DNA of 64,000 nt, taken from contig JAKZAP010000005.1 of NCBI GenBank assembly GCA_023053575.1, positions 5,642,001-5,706,000 on the forward strand. Direction: 5' to 3'. The first letter of the stretch is position 1. Every line of letters starts with the position of its first letter. Positions 1 through 10,239 of the stretch are shown here, piece by piece. Made by a program: the position numbers and the translations under genes. Source of the DNA: Branchinecta lynchi (lineage: Eukaryota > Arthropoda > Branchiopoda > Anostraca > Branchinectidae). The notes under the pieces are model-generated. The model saw nothing but the letters and a program-made list of their open reading frames with translations. It made no database searches and had not been told where the DNA came from.

Positions 1-845
1 GGGTGTTTTTATATGCAAGAAATAAAATCCTGCAAACGTTTGTCGGGCAAAACACTGAAGAAATCGAATTCTGCATGCTTTTGTCGTGCCTCGGTATTCT
101 CGTCGGCACATCGGGTTCTTTTTATACAGAAGTAATCCAGAAGAAATAAAAACAAATTAAGTTTTTGTCGGGCGTCGGTCGACTCGTCGGCACATCGGGT
201 TCTTTTTATACGCGAGAAATGAAATCCTGCAAACATTTGTCAGGAAAAGCACTGGAGAAATCGAATTCGCAGTCTTTTGTCGTGCCTCGGTTCGTCGGCA
301 CATCGGGTTCTTTTTATATATAAGAAATCCAGAAGAAATATTTTATTATGCTTTTGTCGGGCGTCGGTCGACTCGTCGGCATATCGGGTTCTACTTATAC
401 GTAAGAAATCAAATTTTGCAAACTTTGTCGGGCGTACCCAGGAAGTTTAAGTTTCATGGCACAAGGGGTTATTTTTACACGTATGAATCAAGTTCTGTAC
501 AGTCTAGTCAAGCAAAACACAGAACAAATCAAACGCTCGATGGTTTTGTCGGGCGTCGGTATTCTCGTCGGCACATCGAGTTCTTTAAAAAAAAAAAAAA
601 AAAAAAAATCAAATTCTGTAACTTTTTATCGGGCGCATGCCAAATGTTCAAGTCTCGTCGGTTCATCGGCTTCTATATACGCGTAAAAAATAAAGTTCTT
701 TACAATCTTGTCTGGCAAAACACAGAAGAAATCGAATTCTGAATGCTTTTGTCGGACGTCGGTGTTCTTTGAAACGGGTCTTTTATACGTAAGAAATCAA
801 ATTCTGCAAACATTTGTCGGTCGCAAATTTTTCCGGAAAAATACA
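1..845. repeat. Composite tandem array containing TCGTCGGCACATCGGGTTC
   Basis: The motif CGTCGGCACATCGGGTTCT followed by TTTATAC recurs near 103, 188, 295 and 378, with diverged copies to about 780. Spacing alternates at about 85 and 108 bases, so the higher-order unit is about 190 bases. An A-run (about 583-608) interrupts it. No protein-coding signature was seen; the short reading frames here follow the repeat. Confidence 0.75.
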
Positions 846-1670
846 GATTAAAAAAAAATTCGCCGGCGTTGCTTAGTTCAACTTGTTCTGGGTACAGTCG
901 TTGGAAGCTTCGCTTCTTAGCAAAAGTTGAAACGAAAAGCCAAATATGTGAAATTAAATATATGTATTTACATCAAAGGAACAGTGTCAACTGATGCATT
1001 ACAGTAATTTTTACACAAAATTTCGCCTGCGGCGCATTTTGTAGTATTCCCTATTTGGAAGAATGGTGTATCATTTAGTTTTCCTTTTAGGATAGAAATT
1101 CTTGGGGTTTGAAACACGTTAAAAGCCGGAAATTGTATGGTACTCATCTGAATTTTCCGCAAAAAAAAAGATTAAAAAAATTTCGCCTGCGGTGCTTGGT
1201 TTAACTTGCCTTGGTACAGTCGTTAGAAGCTTCGCTTTCCAGCGAAAGTTAAAATCAAAAGCCGAATATGTGAACTTTAAAATACAAAATTATACCAAAG
1301 GAATAACCTCAATTGATGCGTTGTTACAGTTAGTTCACACAAAATTTCGCCTGCGGCGCATTTTGTAGTATTCTTTATTCAGAAGAACAATGTTTCATTT
1401 AGCTTGGCGTTTTAGGATTGAAATTCGCTGAAACACGTTAAAAGCTAGAACTTGTATGGTAGGTATAGCTAAATTTTTCAGGAAAAAAGGCAGATTAAAA
1501 AAATTTAGCCTGCGGCGCTTAGTTTAACTTGTTCTTGGTACAGTCGTTGGAAGCTTCACTTTTTACCGAAGGCTAAAATGAAAAAGCCAAATATGTGAAC
1601 TTAAAATACGAAATTACATGAAAGGAATAATCTCAACTGATGCATTACAGTTAGTTTTACCCCGATTCTA
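846..1670 (+). repeat. Tandem repeat, about 325-bp unit, about 2.5 copies
   Basis: A block starting with AAATTCGCC(T)G-CGG-GC, then TACAGTCGTT(G/A)GAAGCTTCGCTT and AAGCCAAATATGTGAA, restarts near 853, 1171 and 1495. A second TTCGCCTGCGGCGCATTTTG motif lies mid-unit (1021, 1345). An inverted relative lies at 5575-5960, so this is a dispersed family that has also gone tandem. Confidence 0.75.
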
Positions 1671-1691
1671 TTCTGTGCTGGCGGGAAATGT

Positions 1692-1720
1692 ACGCCGTTG
1701 CCGCGAAGCGGCAACGGCGT
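1692..1720. repeat. Perfect 13-bp-stem hairpin with GAA loop
   Basis: ACGCCGTTGCCGC, then GAA, then its exact reverse complement. It sits at the junction between the 325-bp tandem block and the family A array, so it may be an element terminus. Confidence 0.8.
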
Positions 1721-1744
1721 GTTTTGTCGGCACATTTTTTAGTC

Positions 1745-3566
1745 CGTCGGCACAAACTGGACGTCCCCCCCCCAAAGGTAAAAGGCTAGTGACGCCCCTG
1801 CCTCTAGCTCCCCCCAAAAGTCACCGGATCCGGTCCGGATTTTAAGTGGGTCGTCTGAGGCATGAGGTCGTTCCAAATATCAAGTTTCATCGAGATCCGG
1901 TCACCCGTTCAAAAGTTATAAATGCCTCAAGATTCCGGATTCCCCCTCCCTCCACTCCCCCGACAGTGCCCAAATCGGCTCGGTCATGTCAATGATGTAT
2001 CTAGTGTTTGCTAGGTATCTTCCCACCAAGTTTCATCTCGACCCCTCCACTCATAGCATTTCTCAAGATTTCCGGTTGCCTCCTCCAGCTCCCCCCAAAA
2101 GTCCCCGGATCCGGTCCGGATTTTAAGTGGGTCGTCTGAGGCATGAGGTCTTCCAAATATCAAGTTCCATCGAGATCCGATCACCCGTTCAAAAGTTATA
2201 AATACCTCAAGATTCCGGATTCCCCCTCCCTCCACTCCCCCCCCCACAGTGCCCGAATCGGCTCGGTTATGTCAATGACGTATCTAGTGTTTGCTAGGTG
2301 TCTTCCCACCAAGTTTCATCTCGATCCCTCCACTCATAGCGTTTCCCAAGATTTCCGGTTGCCCCCTTCAGCTCCCCCCAAAAGTCACCGGATCCGGTCC
2401 GGATTTTAAGTAGGTCGTCTGAGGCATGAGGTCTTTCCAAATATCAAGTTCCAACGAGATCCGATCACCCGTTAAAAAGTTATAAATACCTCAAGATTCC
2501 GGATTCCCCCTCCCTCCACTCCCCCCCACAGTGCCCGAATCGGCTCGGTTATGTCAATGATGTTTCTAGTGTTTGCTAGGTGTCTTCCCACCAAGTTTCA
2601 TCTCGATCCCTCCACTCATAGCGTTTCCCAAGATTTCCGGTTGCCCCCTCCAGCTCCCCCAAAAAGTCACCGGATCCGGTCCGGATTTTAAGTGGGTCGT
2701 CTGAGGCATGAGTTCGTTCCAAATATCAAGTTCCATCGAGATCCGATCACCCGTTCAAAAGTTATAAATACCTCAAGATTCCGGATTCCCCCTCCCTCCA
2801 CTCCCCCCACAGTACCCGAATCGGCTCGGTTATGTCAATGATGTATCTAGTGTTTGCTAGGTGTCTTCCCACCAAGTTTCATCTTGATCCCTCCACTCAT
2901 AGCGTTTCCCAAGACTTCCGGTTGCCCCCTCCAGCTCCCCCCAAAAGTCACCGGATCCGGTCCGGATTTTAAGTAGGTCGTCTGAGGCATGAGGTCTTTC
3001 CAAATATCAAGTTCCAACGAGATCCGATCACCCGTTCAAAAGTTATAAATACCTCAAGATTCCGGATTCCCCCTCCCTCCACTCCCCCCACAGTGCCCGA
3101 ATCGGCTCGGTTATGTCAATGATGTATCTAGTGTTTGCTAGGTGTCTTCCCACCAAGTTTCATCTCGATCCCTCCACTCATAGCGTTTCCCAAGATTTCC
3201 GGTTGCCCCCTCCAGCTTCCCCCAAAAGTCACCGGATCCGGTCCGGATTTTAAGTGGGTCGTCTGAGGCATGAGGTCGTTCCAAATATCAAGTTTCATCG
3301 AGATCCGATCACCCGTTCAAAAGTTAAAAATACCTCAAGATTCCGGATTCCCCCTCCCTCCACTCCCCCCACGGTGCTCGGATCGGGGAAGTGACTATTT
3401 CCAACTTAATCATTTGGGGTCCCTAGCTGATACGCCTGCCAAGTTTTATCGTTCTAGCTTATGTGGAAGTGCCCGAACTAGCAAAACCTGGACAGACCGA
3501 CAGACCGACGGACGGACAGATATTGCGATCGCTATATGGCACTTGGCCGAAGGGCAAGTGCCATAA
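1745..3566 (+). mobile_element. Family A element, 5-prime truncated, with 282-bp satellite array
   Basis: Six tandem units are marked by CCGGATCCGGTCCGGAT at about 1823, 2105, 2388, 2670, 2951 and 3232, a period of 281 to 283 bases. Each holds CACCAAGTTTCATCTCGAT and CCCCCTCCCTCCACTCCCC. The array runs into a unique 3-prime module: a GACCGACAGACCGACGGACG run, GCGATCGCTATATGGCACTTG, then a hairpin made by CAAGTGCCATA and an A-rich end. Related copies lie at 14010, 19698, 41775, 43385, 50280 and 55538. No coding capacity was seen. It is probably non-autonomous; a Helitron/Helentron-derived origin is inference. Confidence 0.75.
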
Positions 3567-3587
3567 AAACGGTCATGTTGGAGAATT

Positions 3588-4010
3588 AGTCCGGGATCCA
3601 GGCAACTCTATCGTTCAAGGGGGGTAGATCGAGAGCTCCAGAAGGTTTGAAGAACTTTTCCAGACCAACTTTTTGTGCTGAGAACGAAAATCGTACCGCA
3701 CCGATGTAGTTTGCAGGAATTTTTTCCGCGAAAAATGACAATTTAGTTAAAAACGTTAAAGGCTTTTTCTTGGTTTCCAAGGCATTTCTAAGAAAAATAG
3801 TTAAGTTTAAAAAAAATGAAAGATACACGATTCGATAGCACACAAAAAGAGGATTCAGAATATATTTCGTTTGATTTAGTTTATGCGGTCACGCTAGGAA
3901 AATTATTCTTATACAGTTTGTCTTTGTAGGGCTTATCTGCCTTTATAGGCTAAAAAGTCGGTGACCTACATCGGTGCGGTACGATTTTCCGTCAAATCTC
4001 TCAAATAAAT
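3588..4010. repeat. Dispersed repeat R3 with 23-bp perfect inverted repeat
   Basis: GAAAATCGTACCGCACCGATGTA (3687-3709) is perfectly inverted at 3968-3990. The outer part beginning AGTCCGGGATCCAG is related, in reverse orientation, to 11120-11258. The right half (CGATAGC...GGATTCAGAATAT...CTTTATAGGC) matches 10310-10500 and 10970-11110. It looks like a fold-back or recombined DNA element without coding capacity. Confidence 0.65.
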
Positions 4011-4353
4011 TTCGGAGAAAATTCCCGAATACTGCGTGTTTTTTTTTGCTGCTCTAGAAAGAGAAGCTCCTTGTCAATCGCTATTCGCAGGCTATTCGTT
4101 AAGTTATTAAACTTAACAAAAAAAATTGAAGGGTTTCTGGAATTTCCGTAAGCAGATATATTAGTCTGACGATGTTTAGGGTCGGTTTAGGTCCTGAGCC
4201 TTTCTTCATTGGGGGGGGGGGGCATCTGGTAAAATTGACCGAATCAGTACCTGATTTTGACCGAAATTATAAATTTTTTTTTTTGTAGAAACAGCGAGTT
4301 GACTTCATGAAGCTACAACTTAAAACACAGCATATACAAACATGTCTAAAGAG
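4011..4353. other. Unassigned spacer with G-tract
   Basis: No gene was recognised. A 12-base G run at 4211-4222 is followed by short ACCGAA-rich sequence resembling the 6000-7215 array. Confidence 0.6.
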
Positions 4354-5405
4354 AACAAGACCAAAGGTTTCGATTGGATCTCAAAAATTTAATATTTACA
4401 GACAATCGGGTCTTGTAGCGGTCCAATGGTAATCATCGGAGAAGACGAAGTTCAAATATGGATTCAGCATGTGAGTTTATCCCTATAGCCTGCGTCATAT
4501 CTACTTTGATGAAAGTTCCTGCCTTACTTCTGCCAGATTTCCGGTTTCAGCCGGATTCCGGGCGAACTACTTGTCTTCCAAAAAATTGAAGTTCAAAATC
4601 TGATTCAGCAAATACCATCCATATCTCCATAATCAACTTCACATAAAACTTCAACTTTTAACAAATTTTCCGATTTCAGCAGGATTCGTGGTGAAATGTG
4701 TCCAGGTATAAAATGATTGTCATACAAGAATTCAGCATACCTTCTTATCCGTAAATCGAAAACCTAATGAAATTCATATAAAACTTATACTTTTAACACA
4801 TTTCTGGTTATGGCCGGATTCCTGGCGATCTACTTGTCCGGCGACAAAATAATTTTCATATTCGGATTCAGCATGTTCCACTATCTTTAAATCGAACCTC
4901 TAATCAAACTCAGAGTAATCTTTTATTTTTGATAAACTTTCCGGTTTTGGCCGGATTCCGGCCGATCTACTTGTCCGACGAGAAAATCATTTTCATTTTC
5001 GTATTCAGCATGTCTCCTTACGCCTAAGTCGGATATCTAATCAATTTGAGGTAAAACTTTTACTTTTAACAAACTTTCCGGTATAGGCCAGATTCCGGGT
5101 GAACTACTTGTCCGGCGAGAAAATGGTTTTCATATTCGTGTTCAGCATGTCGTCTTACCCCGTAATCAACTATCTCATCAGCTTTTCAAAAATATTTTTT
5201 TCGCCCCTTTCCCCTCCCCCAAAATATGCAGCTATCGGGCCCATCTACGAACTCGACCTTTCCCTTGACTCGATGAGTCCTCACACCAAGTTTCATCAAA
5301 ATATCTCATTCCCTTCGAGAGTTATCGTGCTAACAGACGGACGGACGGAGAACTTTTGCGATGTCATAGGTATCCCTCCACTTACGTTTTGGGATTCCAA
5401 AAACT
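4354..5405 (+). mobile_element. Family B element, GGGATCCC-ended, diverged copy
   Basis: The start AACAAGACCAAAGGTTTCGA pairs with a downstream GGGTCTTGT to form the 5-prime hairpin. Internally it repeats TTTCCGGTTTTGGCCGGATTC and AACTACTTGTCCGGCGAGAA about every 136 bases. It ends with GACGGACGGA, TTTTGCGATGTCATAGGTAT and CTTACGTTTTGGGATTCCAA. The terminal palindromes are mutated here (GGATCTC, GGGATTCC), so this copy is older than the one at 7544. Confidence 0.75.
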
Positions 5406-5574
5406 GGCGCGTTTTCACGCTTTACCGCTTCTGTTTTTGTTTGTTAACGGATACGCCGTCACTAGCCTTTTAGCTTTGGAAGACCTTTCCACTTTTACCA
5501 ACAGGACTTGAAATAATCGCAAAAAATGGTGTTGCTGCATAGCGACGACGTCGCTAACGGCTGTGCCCATGATT

Positions 5575-5960
5575 AATTAAGGCGCCGCAGGCGAATTTTT
5601 TTTGAATATGCGTTTTTTTCTGGCAACATTTAATACTTCCCATGCTAATTCTAGATTTTAACATAGTTCAAGCCCCTCAAATTCCAAGCCTCAAAGGCCA
5701 ACTAAGTGAGGCAACCTTTGTCTAACCAGTGAAGACTGGGAAATGCGCCGCAGGCGAAATTTTGTGGAAATACTGATGATAAAAGTGCCTTTCTGCGACC
5801 CGAAAATTATCTATTCAACCCAGAGTTGTCTGGCAACGAAAGGGGCGATCCAGGGTAAAGTGGATACAAAGTCTGTACAAAGTACATTTCTTTCTGAATT
5901 TCCAGCAAACAAAAGTAGGCTAGTTTTCACGTCAATAGACGTGCTTATTACAAAATTACT
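5575..5960 (-). repeat. Inverted relative of the 846-1670 repeat
   Basis: GCGCCGCAGGCGAA occurs twice (about 5581 and 5742), the reverse complement of the TTCGCCTGCGGCGC core of the first repeat block, with similar flanks (AAATTTTGTGGAAATACT). Bases 5406-5574 show nothing recognisable. Confidence 0.65.
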
Positions 5961-6002
5961 GCAATACTAAGAAGTAAAAAAATGAACAGCAACAAGTTGA
6001 AG

Positions 6003-7215
6003 CTACCGTAAATGGTAAAGAACGAGAGCTAAATAAATGCCACTGAAATTACCGAACTCAGTAACTGGGTTGAAGCAAATGATGAATTCGTAGTATACCG
6101 AAAAACTAAAAAAAAAAAATAAGGGACAGATCGAGAGCGGTATAACAACCGAATTTCGTAATGGAATAAAACTCTTGTTAGAACCACCTAAAACAACCGA
6201 ATTCGGCAAGTCTAAATATAAACGGACTAAAGAAAAATCCAGTGAATTAACGTATTCGGTAACGAACCAAATGAATCTCACCGAATTTAATTATGACTTG
6301 GACTGACCGAATTACCGAATTCGGTAGGGAATGAGACCAAATAAACAGGTTAAATCACCGAATTCACGCAGGGACGGAACGAGTGCGGTGAAATCGATGC
6401 GAAAAAAAACAAATTTGGGTTAATTATCGTATTCGGTCACGGAGCAGAACCAAATGAATCTGATTAATGACCGAATTATGAAATGGACTGACCGAATACG
6501 ACCAAATTCAGTAAAGAATGCCAAATAAATAAAGAAATAACCAAATAAATCGGTTAAACCACCGAATTTATGGTGGGTTTACACACTGCGTAAAATCCGA
6601 GCGTATTTTACGCACGTTTTGAGCTTGAAAAGATTTCTAGCAATACGGACGTTTTAGAGAAACTGGTCCGTTTTTTGTTTAAATACGTCCGTATTGCTAG
6701 AAATCTTTTCAAGCTCAAAACGTGCGTAAAATACGCTCGGATTTTACGCAGTTTGTAAATGGACCATTACGCAAGGACGGACCGAATGCGGCGAAATCGA
6801 TGCGGACTGAACGAAAGTTGGATAAATTATCGAATTCGGTCACGAATCAGAACCAAATGAATCTGATTAGTGACCGAATCATGAAATGGACTGACCGAAT
6901 GCGACAGAACAGATACGGATTTGAGACAAGTCCGGTGAATTACCGAATTCGCTAACTAATGATACCAAATAAACAGGTTAAATCACCGAATTTACGAAGG
7001 GACAGACCGAATGCGGTGAAATGGATGCGGAGTGAACAAAAGTTGGATGAATTACTGAATTCGATAAAGAAAGGGGAACCAAGAAACACGTTAAATCACC
7101 AATTTCGAAATGTGGGGACAAACGATTTTATGGAAAGGGCATCATGGCTTCGCCGCGATGCCCGTTTTGACCGAATTTTTCGCGTTCGGCGGAAATTTGA
7201 CCGAGTGCCCAAAAC
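6003..7215 (+). repeat. ACCGAATTCGGT-rich tandem array
   Basis: Diverged units of about 205 to 223 bases contain ACCGAATTCGGT, CAGAACCAAATGAATCTGAT, ATGAAATGGACTGACCGAAT and GGACGGACCGAATGCGGTGA. Clear units begin near 6357, 6562 (interrupted by the MITE below) and 6984, with older ones before them. Reading frames here follow the repeat and are not considered genes. Confidence 0.75.
6571..6766. mobile_element. Fold-back MITE with about 80-bp arms and TTA duplication
   Basis: Two arms (about 6571-6651 and 6686-6766) are near-perfect reverse complements and contain GCGTAAAATCCGAGCGTATT and TTGAGCTTGAAAAGATTTCT. The spacer is about 35 bases. TTA flanks both ends (6568-6570, 6767-6769). The sibling array unit at about 6988 reads CACCGAATTTACGAAGGGAC without the insert and acts as an empty site. 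A 3-bp TTA duplication fits PIF/Harbinger-type transposition; that class is inference. Confidence 0.85.
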
Positions 7216-7219
7216 GTAA

Positions 7220-7253
7220 GGGGGGGGGGGGGGGGGCTGCACCCCCCCCCCCC
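7220..7253. repeat. G17-CTGCA-C12 homopolymer hairpin
   Basis: Seventeen G followed by CTGCA and twelve C. It could form a hairpin or a G-quadruplex. It is flanked on the right by CGGGACGCCCCTG, whose GACGCCCCTG also occurs at 1791-1800. Exact run lengths may be unreliable if the assembly used reads that slip on homopolymers. Confidence 0.75.
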
Positions 7254-7543
7254 TCGGGACGCCCCTGTGTGGTGGTGCTCAGAAGAAAACAAAACTTTCA
7301 CTATTTCTGCTGATGATTCTGGAGGAACACTCCAGTCTTCAGCCCTCCTGCTGTAAAGGAAATCTATGACTATCCCTATCACAATGATAATGCAACCGCT
7401 GACGATCCTTTAGAATAGCCCTTCTGCTAAACCTCGACAACATTATGGGTTACATCTGGAATAGGCTGCGTCCCGGAAGACTAGCGCAACTCCATCATGC
7501 CCCCCCCCCCCTTTTAAAAAGAAATGGTGACAAGGTTGATTGT

Positions 7544-8700
7544 AACAAGACCAAAGGTTTCGATGGGATCCCAAAAATTCAATATCTGATCCAGACAACT
7601 GGGTCTTGTCTTAGCCAGATCCAGTCTTCGCCAGACTCCTTGAACATTTTTACAATTAAAATTCAGAAACAGATTAAGGCCAAATAGCTAATCACCTGAG
7701 AAAACCAAGTTCAGATTTGGATTCAGCATGTGTGTTTACCCCTATAAGTCATATCTGTTTTGACGAAAACTTCCTGCCACTTCTGCCAATTTCCCGATTC
7801 CGGCCGAACTCCAGAACTACTTGTCCGGCGAAAAAAGAAAGCTCAAACACGAAATCAGGGTATCTTCTTTCCCCAGTAATGAATGTCTAATCAACTTCAA
7901 ATAGAAATTTAGCTTATAACAAATTTTCCGATTCCAGCCGGATTCCGGTCGAACTATATGTCCGGGTAAAACACGATTGTCACACAGGGACTCAGCATCT
8001 CTTCTTACCCCTAAATCGCTTAGCTAATCAACTAGAAAAAAAACTTTGACTTCCAACAGTTTTCCGGTTTGGGCCGGATTCCGGACGAACTACATGTCCG
8101 GGTAGAAACTTGTTTTCACATAAGTGTTCAGCATGTCTTCTTGCCCTAAATCGAACATCTAATCAACTCCAAATAAAACTTTTAATTTTGACAAACTTTC
8201 CGGTTTGGGCCGGATTTCGGTCGAAATACTTGTCCGTCGAGAAAATCGTTTTCACCATCGTCTTCAGCATGTCTCCCTACCCCTAAATCGAACATCTAAT
8301 CTACTTCAAATAAAACTTTTACTTTCAACAAACTTTCCGGTTTGGGCCGGATTCCGGGCGAACTACTTGTCCGATGACAAAATGGTTTTCACCGTCGTGT
8401 TCAGCATGTCTTCTTACCCCATAATCGACTATCACATTAGCTGTTTCAAAATATTTTGTTTGTCCCTTAATTTGAATCCCCTCCCCCACCCCTAAATGTA
8501 GAGCTACAAAGCCCATCTACGAACTTGACTGGTCCGACGACCCAACGAACCCTCACACCAAGTTTCATCAAAATATCTCATTCCCTTCGAGAGCTATCGT
8601 GCTTACAGACGGACGGACAGACGGACGGACGGACGGACAGACGGACAACTTTTGCGATGTCATAGGTATCCCTCCACTTACGTTTTGGGATCCCAAAAAA
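7544..8700 (+). mobile_element. Family B element, near full length
   Basis: It starts AACAAGACCAAAGGTTTCGA with GGGATCCCAAAA close behind, and GGGTCTTGT closes a 5-prime hairpin. About five 136-bp units carry CCGG...GCCGGATTCCGG and CTACTTGTCCG. The 3-prime module has CACACCAAGTTTCATCAAAA, a run of GACGGACGGACAGACGGACG, then CTTACGTTTTGGGATCCCAA. The terminal palindrome TTTTGGGATCCCAAAA is 8683-8698. No transposase or helicase was seen, so it is presumably non-autonomous. Confidence 0.8.
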
Positions 8701-8921
8701 CTAGTTGTATCTTTCTTGATAGTAAGTGCAGCAAATGTCTTTGCAGCTATCCTACTGCAAAGCTTCAGAGATTTCAGACAGACGCACAAGACCAAACCAC
8801 AGCGGGTTTCAGAATATCGACTTCGTTTCTGCATTCGAATCAGCAAAGAAAGGCATAATTTAGCCAGGAATGCGGGAAGACGGGGTCCAAGAGAAAATAA
8901 TCCGCCTTATCCTGGCATACT
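8701..8921. other. Unassigned spacer
   Basis: No recognisable gene or repeat between the family B end and the LINE fragments. Confidence 0.5.
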
Positions 8922-8956
8922 AAGTAAGTAAGTAATTTATTTTTGACCCGCCATTT
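8922..8956 (-). mobile_element. LINE 3-prime tail fragment, inverted
   Basis: Read on the minus strand it is a GACCCGC... GGGTCAAAAATAAA segment ending in an ACTT-type simple repeat, similar to the ends at 16325-16360 and 51447. It abuts a plus-strand reverse transcriptase fragment, so two LINE pieces lie back to back. Confidence 0.5.
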
Positions 8957-10140
8957 CGGAAAGGAGGAGTAAATGATTTTAAAAAGGCATTTGACCTTGT
9001 TGGCCATAAAATTCTTTTGGAAAAAAATGGCGGAAAAAAATATACCCGATTTTATCGTCAAAATCATCAAGAGCTTCTTGACCAATAGAGAGCAAACTGT
9101 AAAGTATAAAGGCCATTTTTCTACTTCTTCACAAGTTTTTTGTGGAGTTCCACAAGGAACTGTGATCGGTCCACTGTGCTTCCTCCTCACGATAAATGAA
9201 ATTGCTACTGGGCTGGAGGACAGATGGAAATACGTTGACGATCTGTCCCTAGCGGAAGTCGTATCTGAGGATTTCAAAAGTAACGCTGCCGGTTTCATCG
9301 ACCAGGTTACCTCAGAGGCGACTGAAATGAATATGGTCGTGAATAAAGATAAGAGCTCGGTTACGACCTTTTCTTTTCTTAGAAAAACTCGGCCTTCTTT
9401 CGAACCTCCTATCGACTCTGGGCTCATCAGGGATAAAATAACGCTACTAGGTGTAGTGATCTCTTCTGACCTTTCATGGCATGAAAATACAAAGACGTTT
9501 GTAAAGAAAGCTAGCAGCGCAATTCAAATGCTAAAAACACTGAAAAAGTTTCGGGTTCCTAAGGACAAGCTAAAGCTAATGTTTTGCTCTTTCATCCGAC
9601 CCTTAGTCGAATATGCTTGTCCGGTTTGGCACTTTGCTCTTACCCAAGACGAAACTGATAAAATAGAGCGAGTTCAGAAGAGATCGCTGCAAATTATCTA
9701 TGGCGGTTCCCCCCTACCATACTCTTTTTACCTCAAAGAATTTAAAATTGAATCCCTTTCTTCCCGCCGCGAAAAACTATGCCGCAACTTTGGCTCATCC
9801 CTTCTCCAACATCCCATGTACCTGTCGTTCCTTCCCCCACCATTTGTTCCTGTAAGATCTCGTCCCCCCCCCCCCGAGAAGTGGCTGAAAAGGTTCCCAA
9901 ACTGACCCCAATCTACTGTAACACTATGCGCTACAGTAGAAGCTTTGTGCCGAGCTTCGTAAAGCAGTACAATGCTCTTTAGCATTGTTCTGCCTTGTTA
10001 CTTTTTTTTCCTTTTAAATTATCTGTTGACAATTTATTTTATCTTTATTTAGGATTTTATTTATGACTATAAAAACATCGTATTTGGGCTCTGCCCACGA
10101 GAGATATGTTTTGCTTTATTATTAAATAAATTGCAATAAA
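8957..10140 (+). pseudogene. Decayed non-LTR retrotransposon, reverse transcriptase to 3-prime end
   Basis: The 5-prime-truncated reverse transcriptase begins at a DFKKAFDLVGH motif in a frame ending near 9030, then shifts at an A-run. The main frame (8973-9905) carries GVPQGTVIGPLCF and the catalytic YVDDLS, then the C-terminal stretch ending FIRPLVEYACPVWHF and KIERVQKRSLQIIYGG that is typical of CR1/L2/Jockey-type elements. A C-tract near 9866 shifts the frame again, and the last part reads to a stop near 9982 in another frame. AT-rich 3-prime sequence follows. With two frameshifts and no endonuclease it cannot be active. Confidence 0.85.
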
Positions 10141-10239
10141 TAAATTGAAATTAAATGAAGAAAGTAAACAAAAAAAACTATGACTAGACGGAGGCTCAGG
10201 TGAGAGGTGAAACACATCAGTCAACACAAAAAAAATTAC

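Noticed and set aside
1823..3260. Regularly spaced repeats that might be taken for a CRISPR array
   Set aside because: Units are 282 bases and almost identical throughout, with no short repeat/unique spacer alternation; the genome is eukaryotic.
8205..8495. 96-residue open frame with a near-identical partner at 59063-59353 on the other strand
   Set aside because: Both lie in the 137-bp satellite of family B and match because the DNA copies are similar. No domain, and related copies break the frame.
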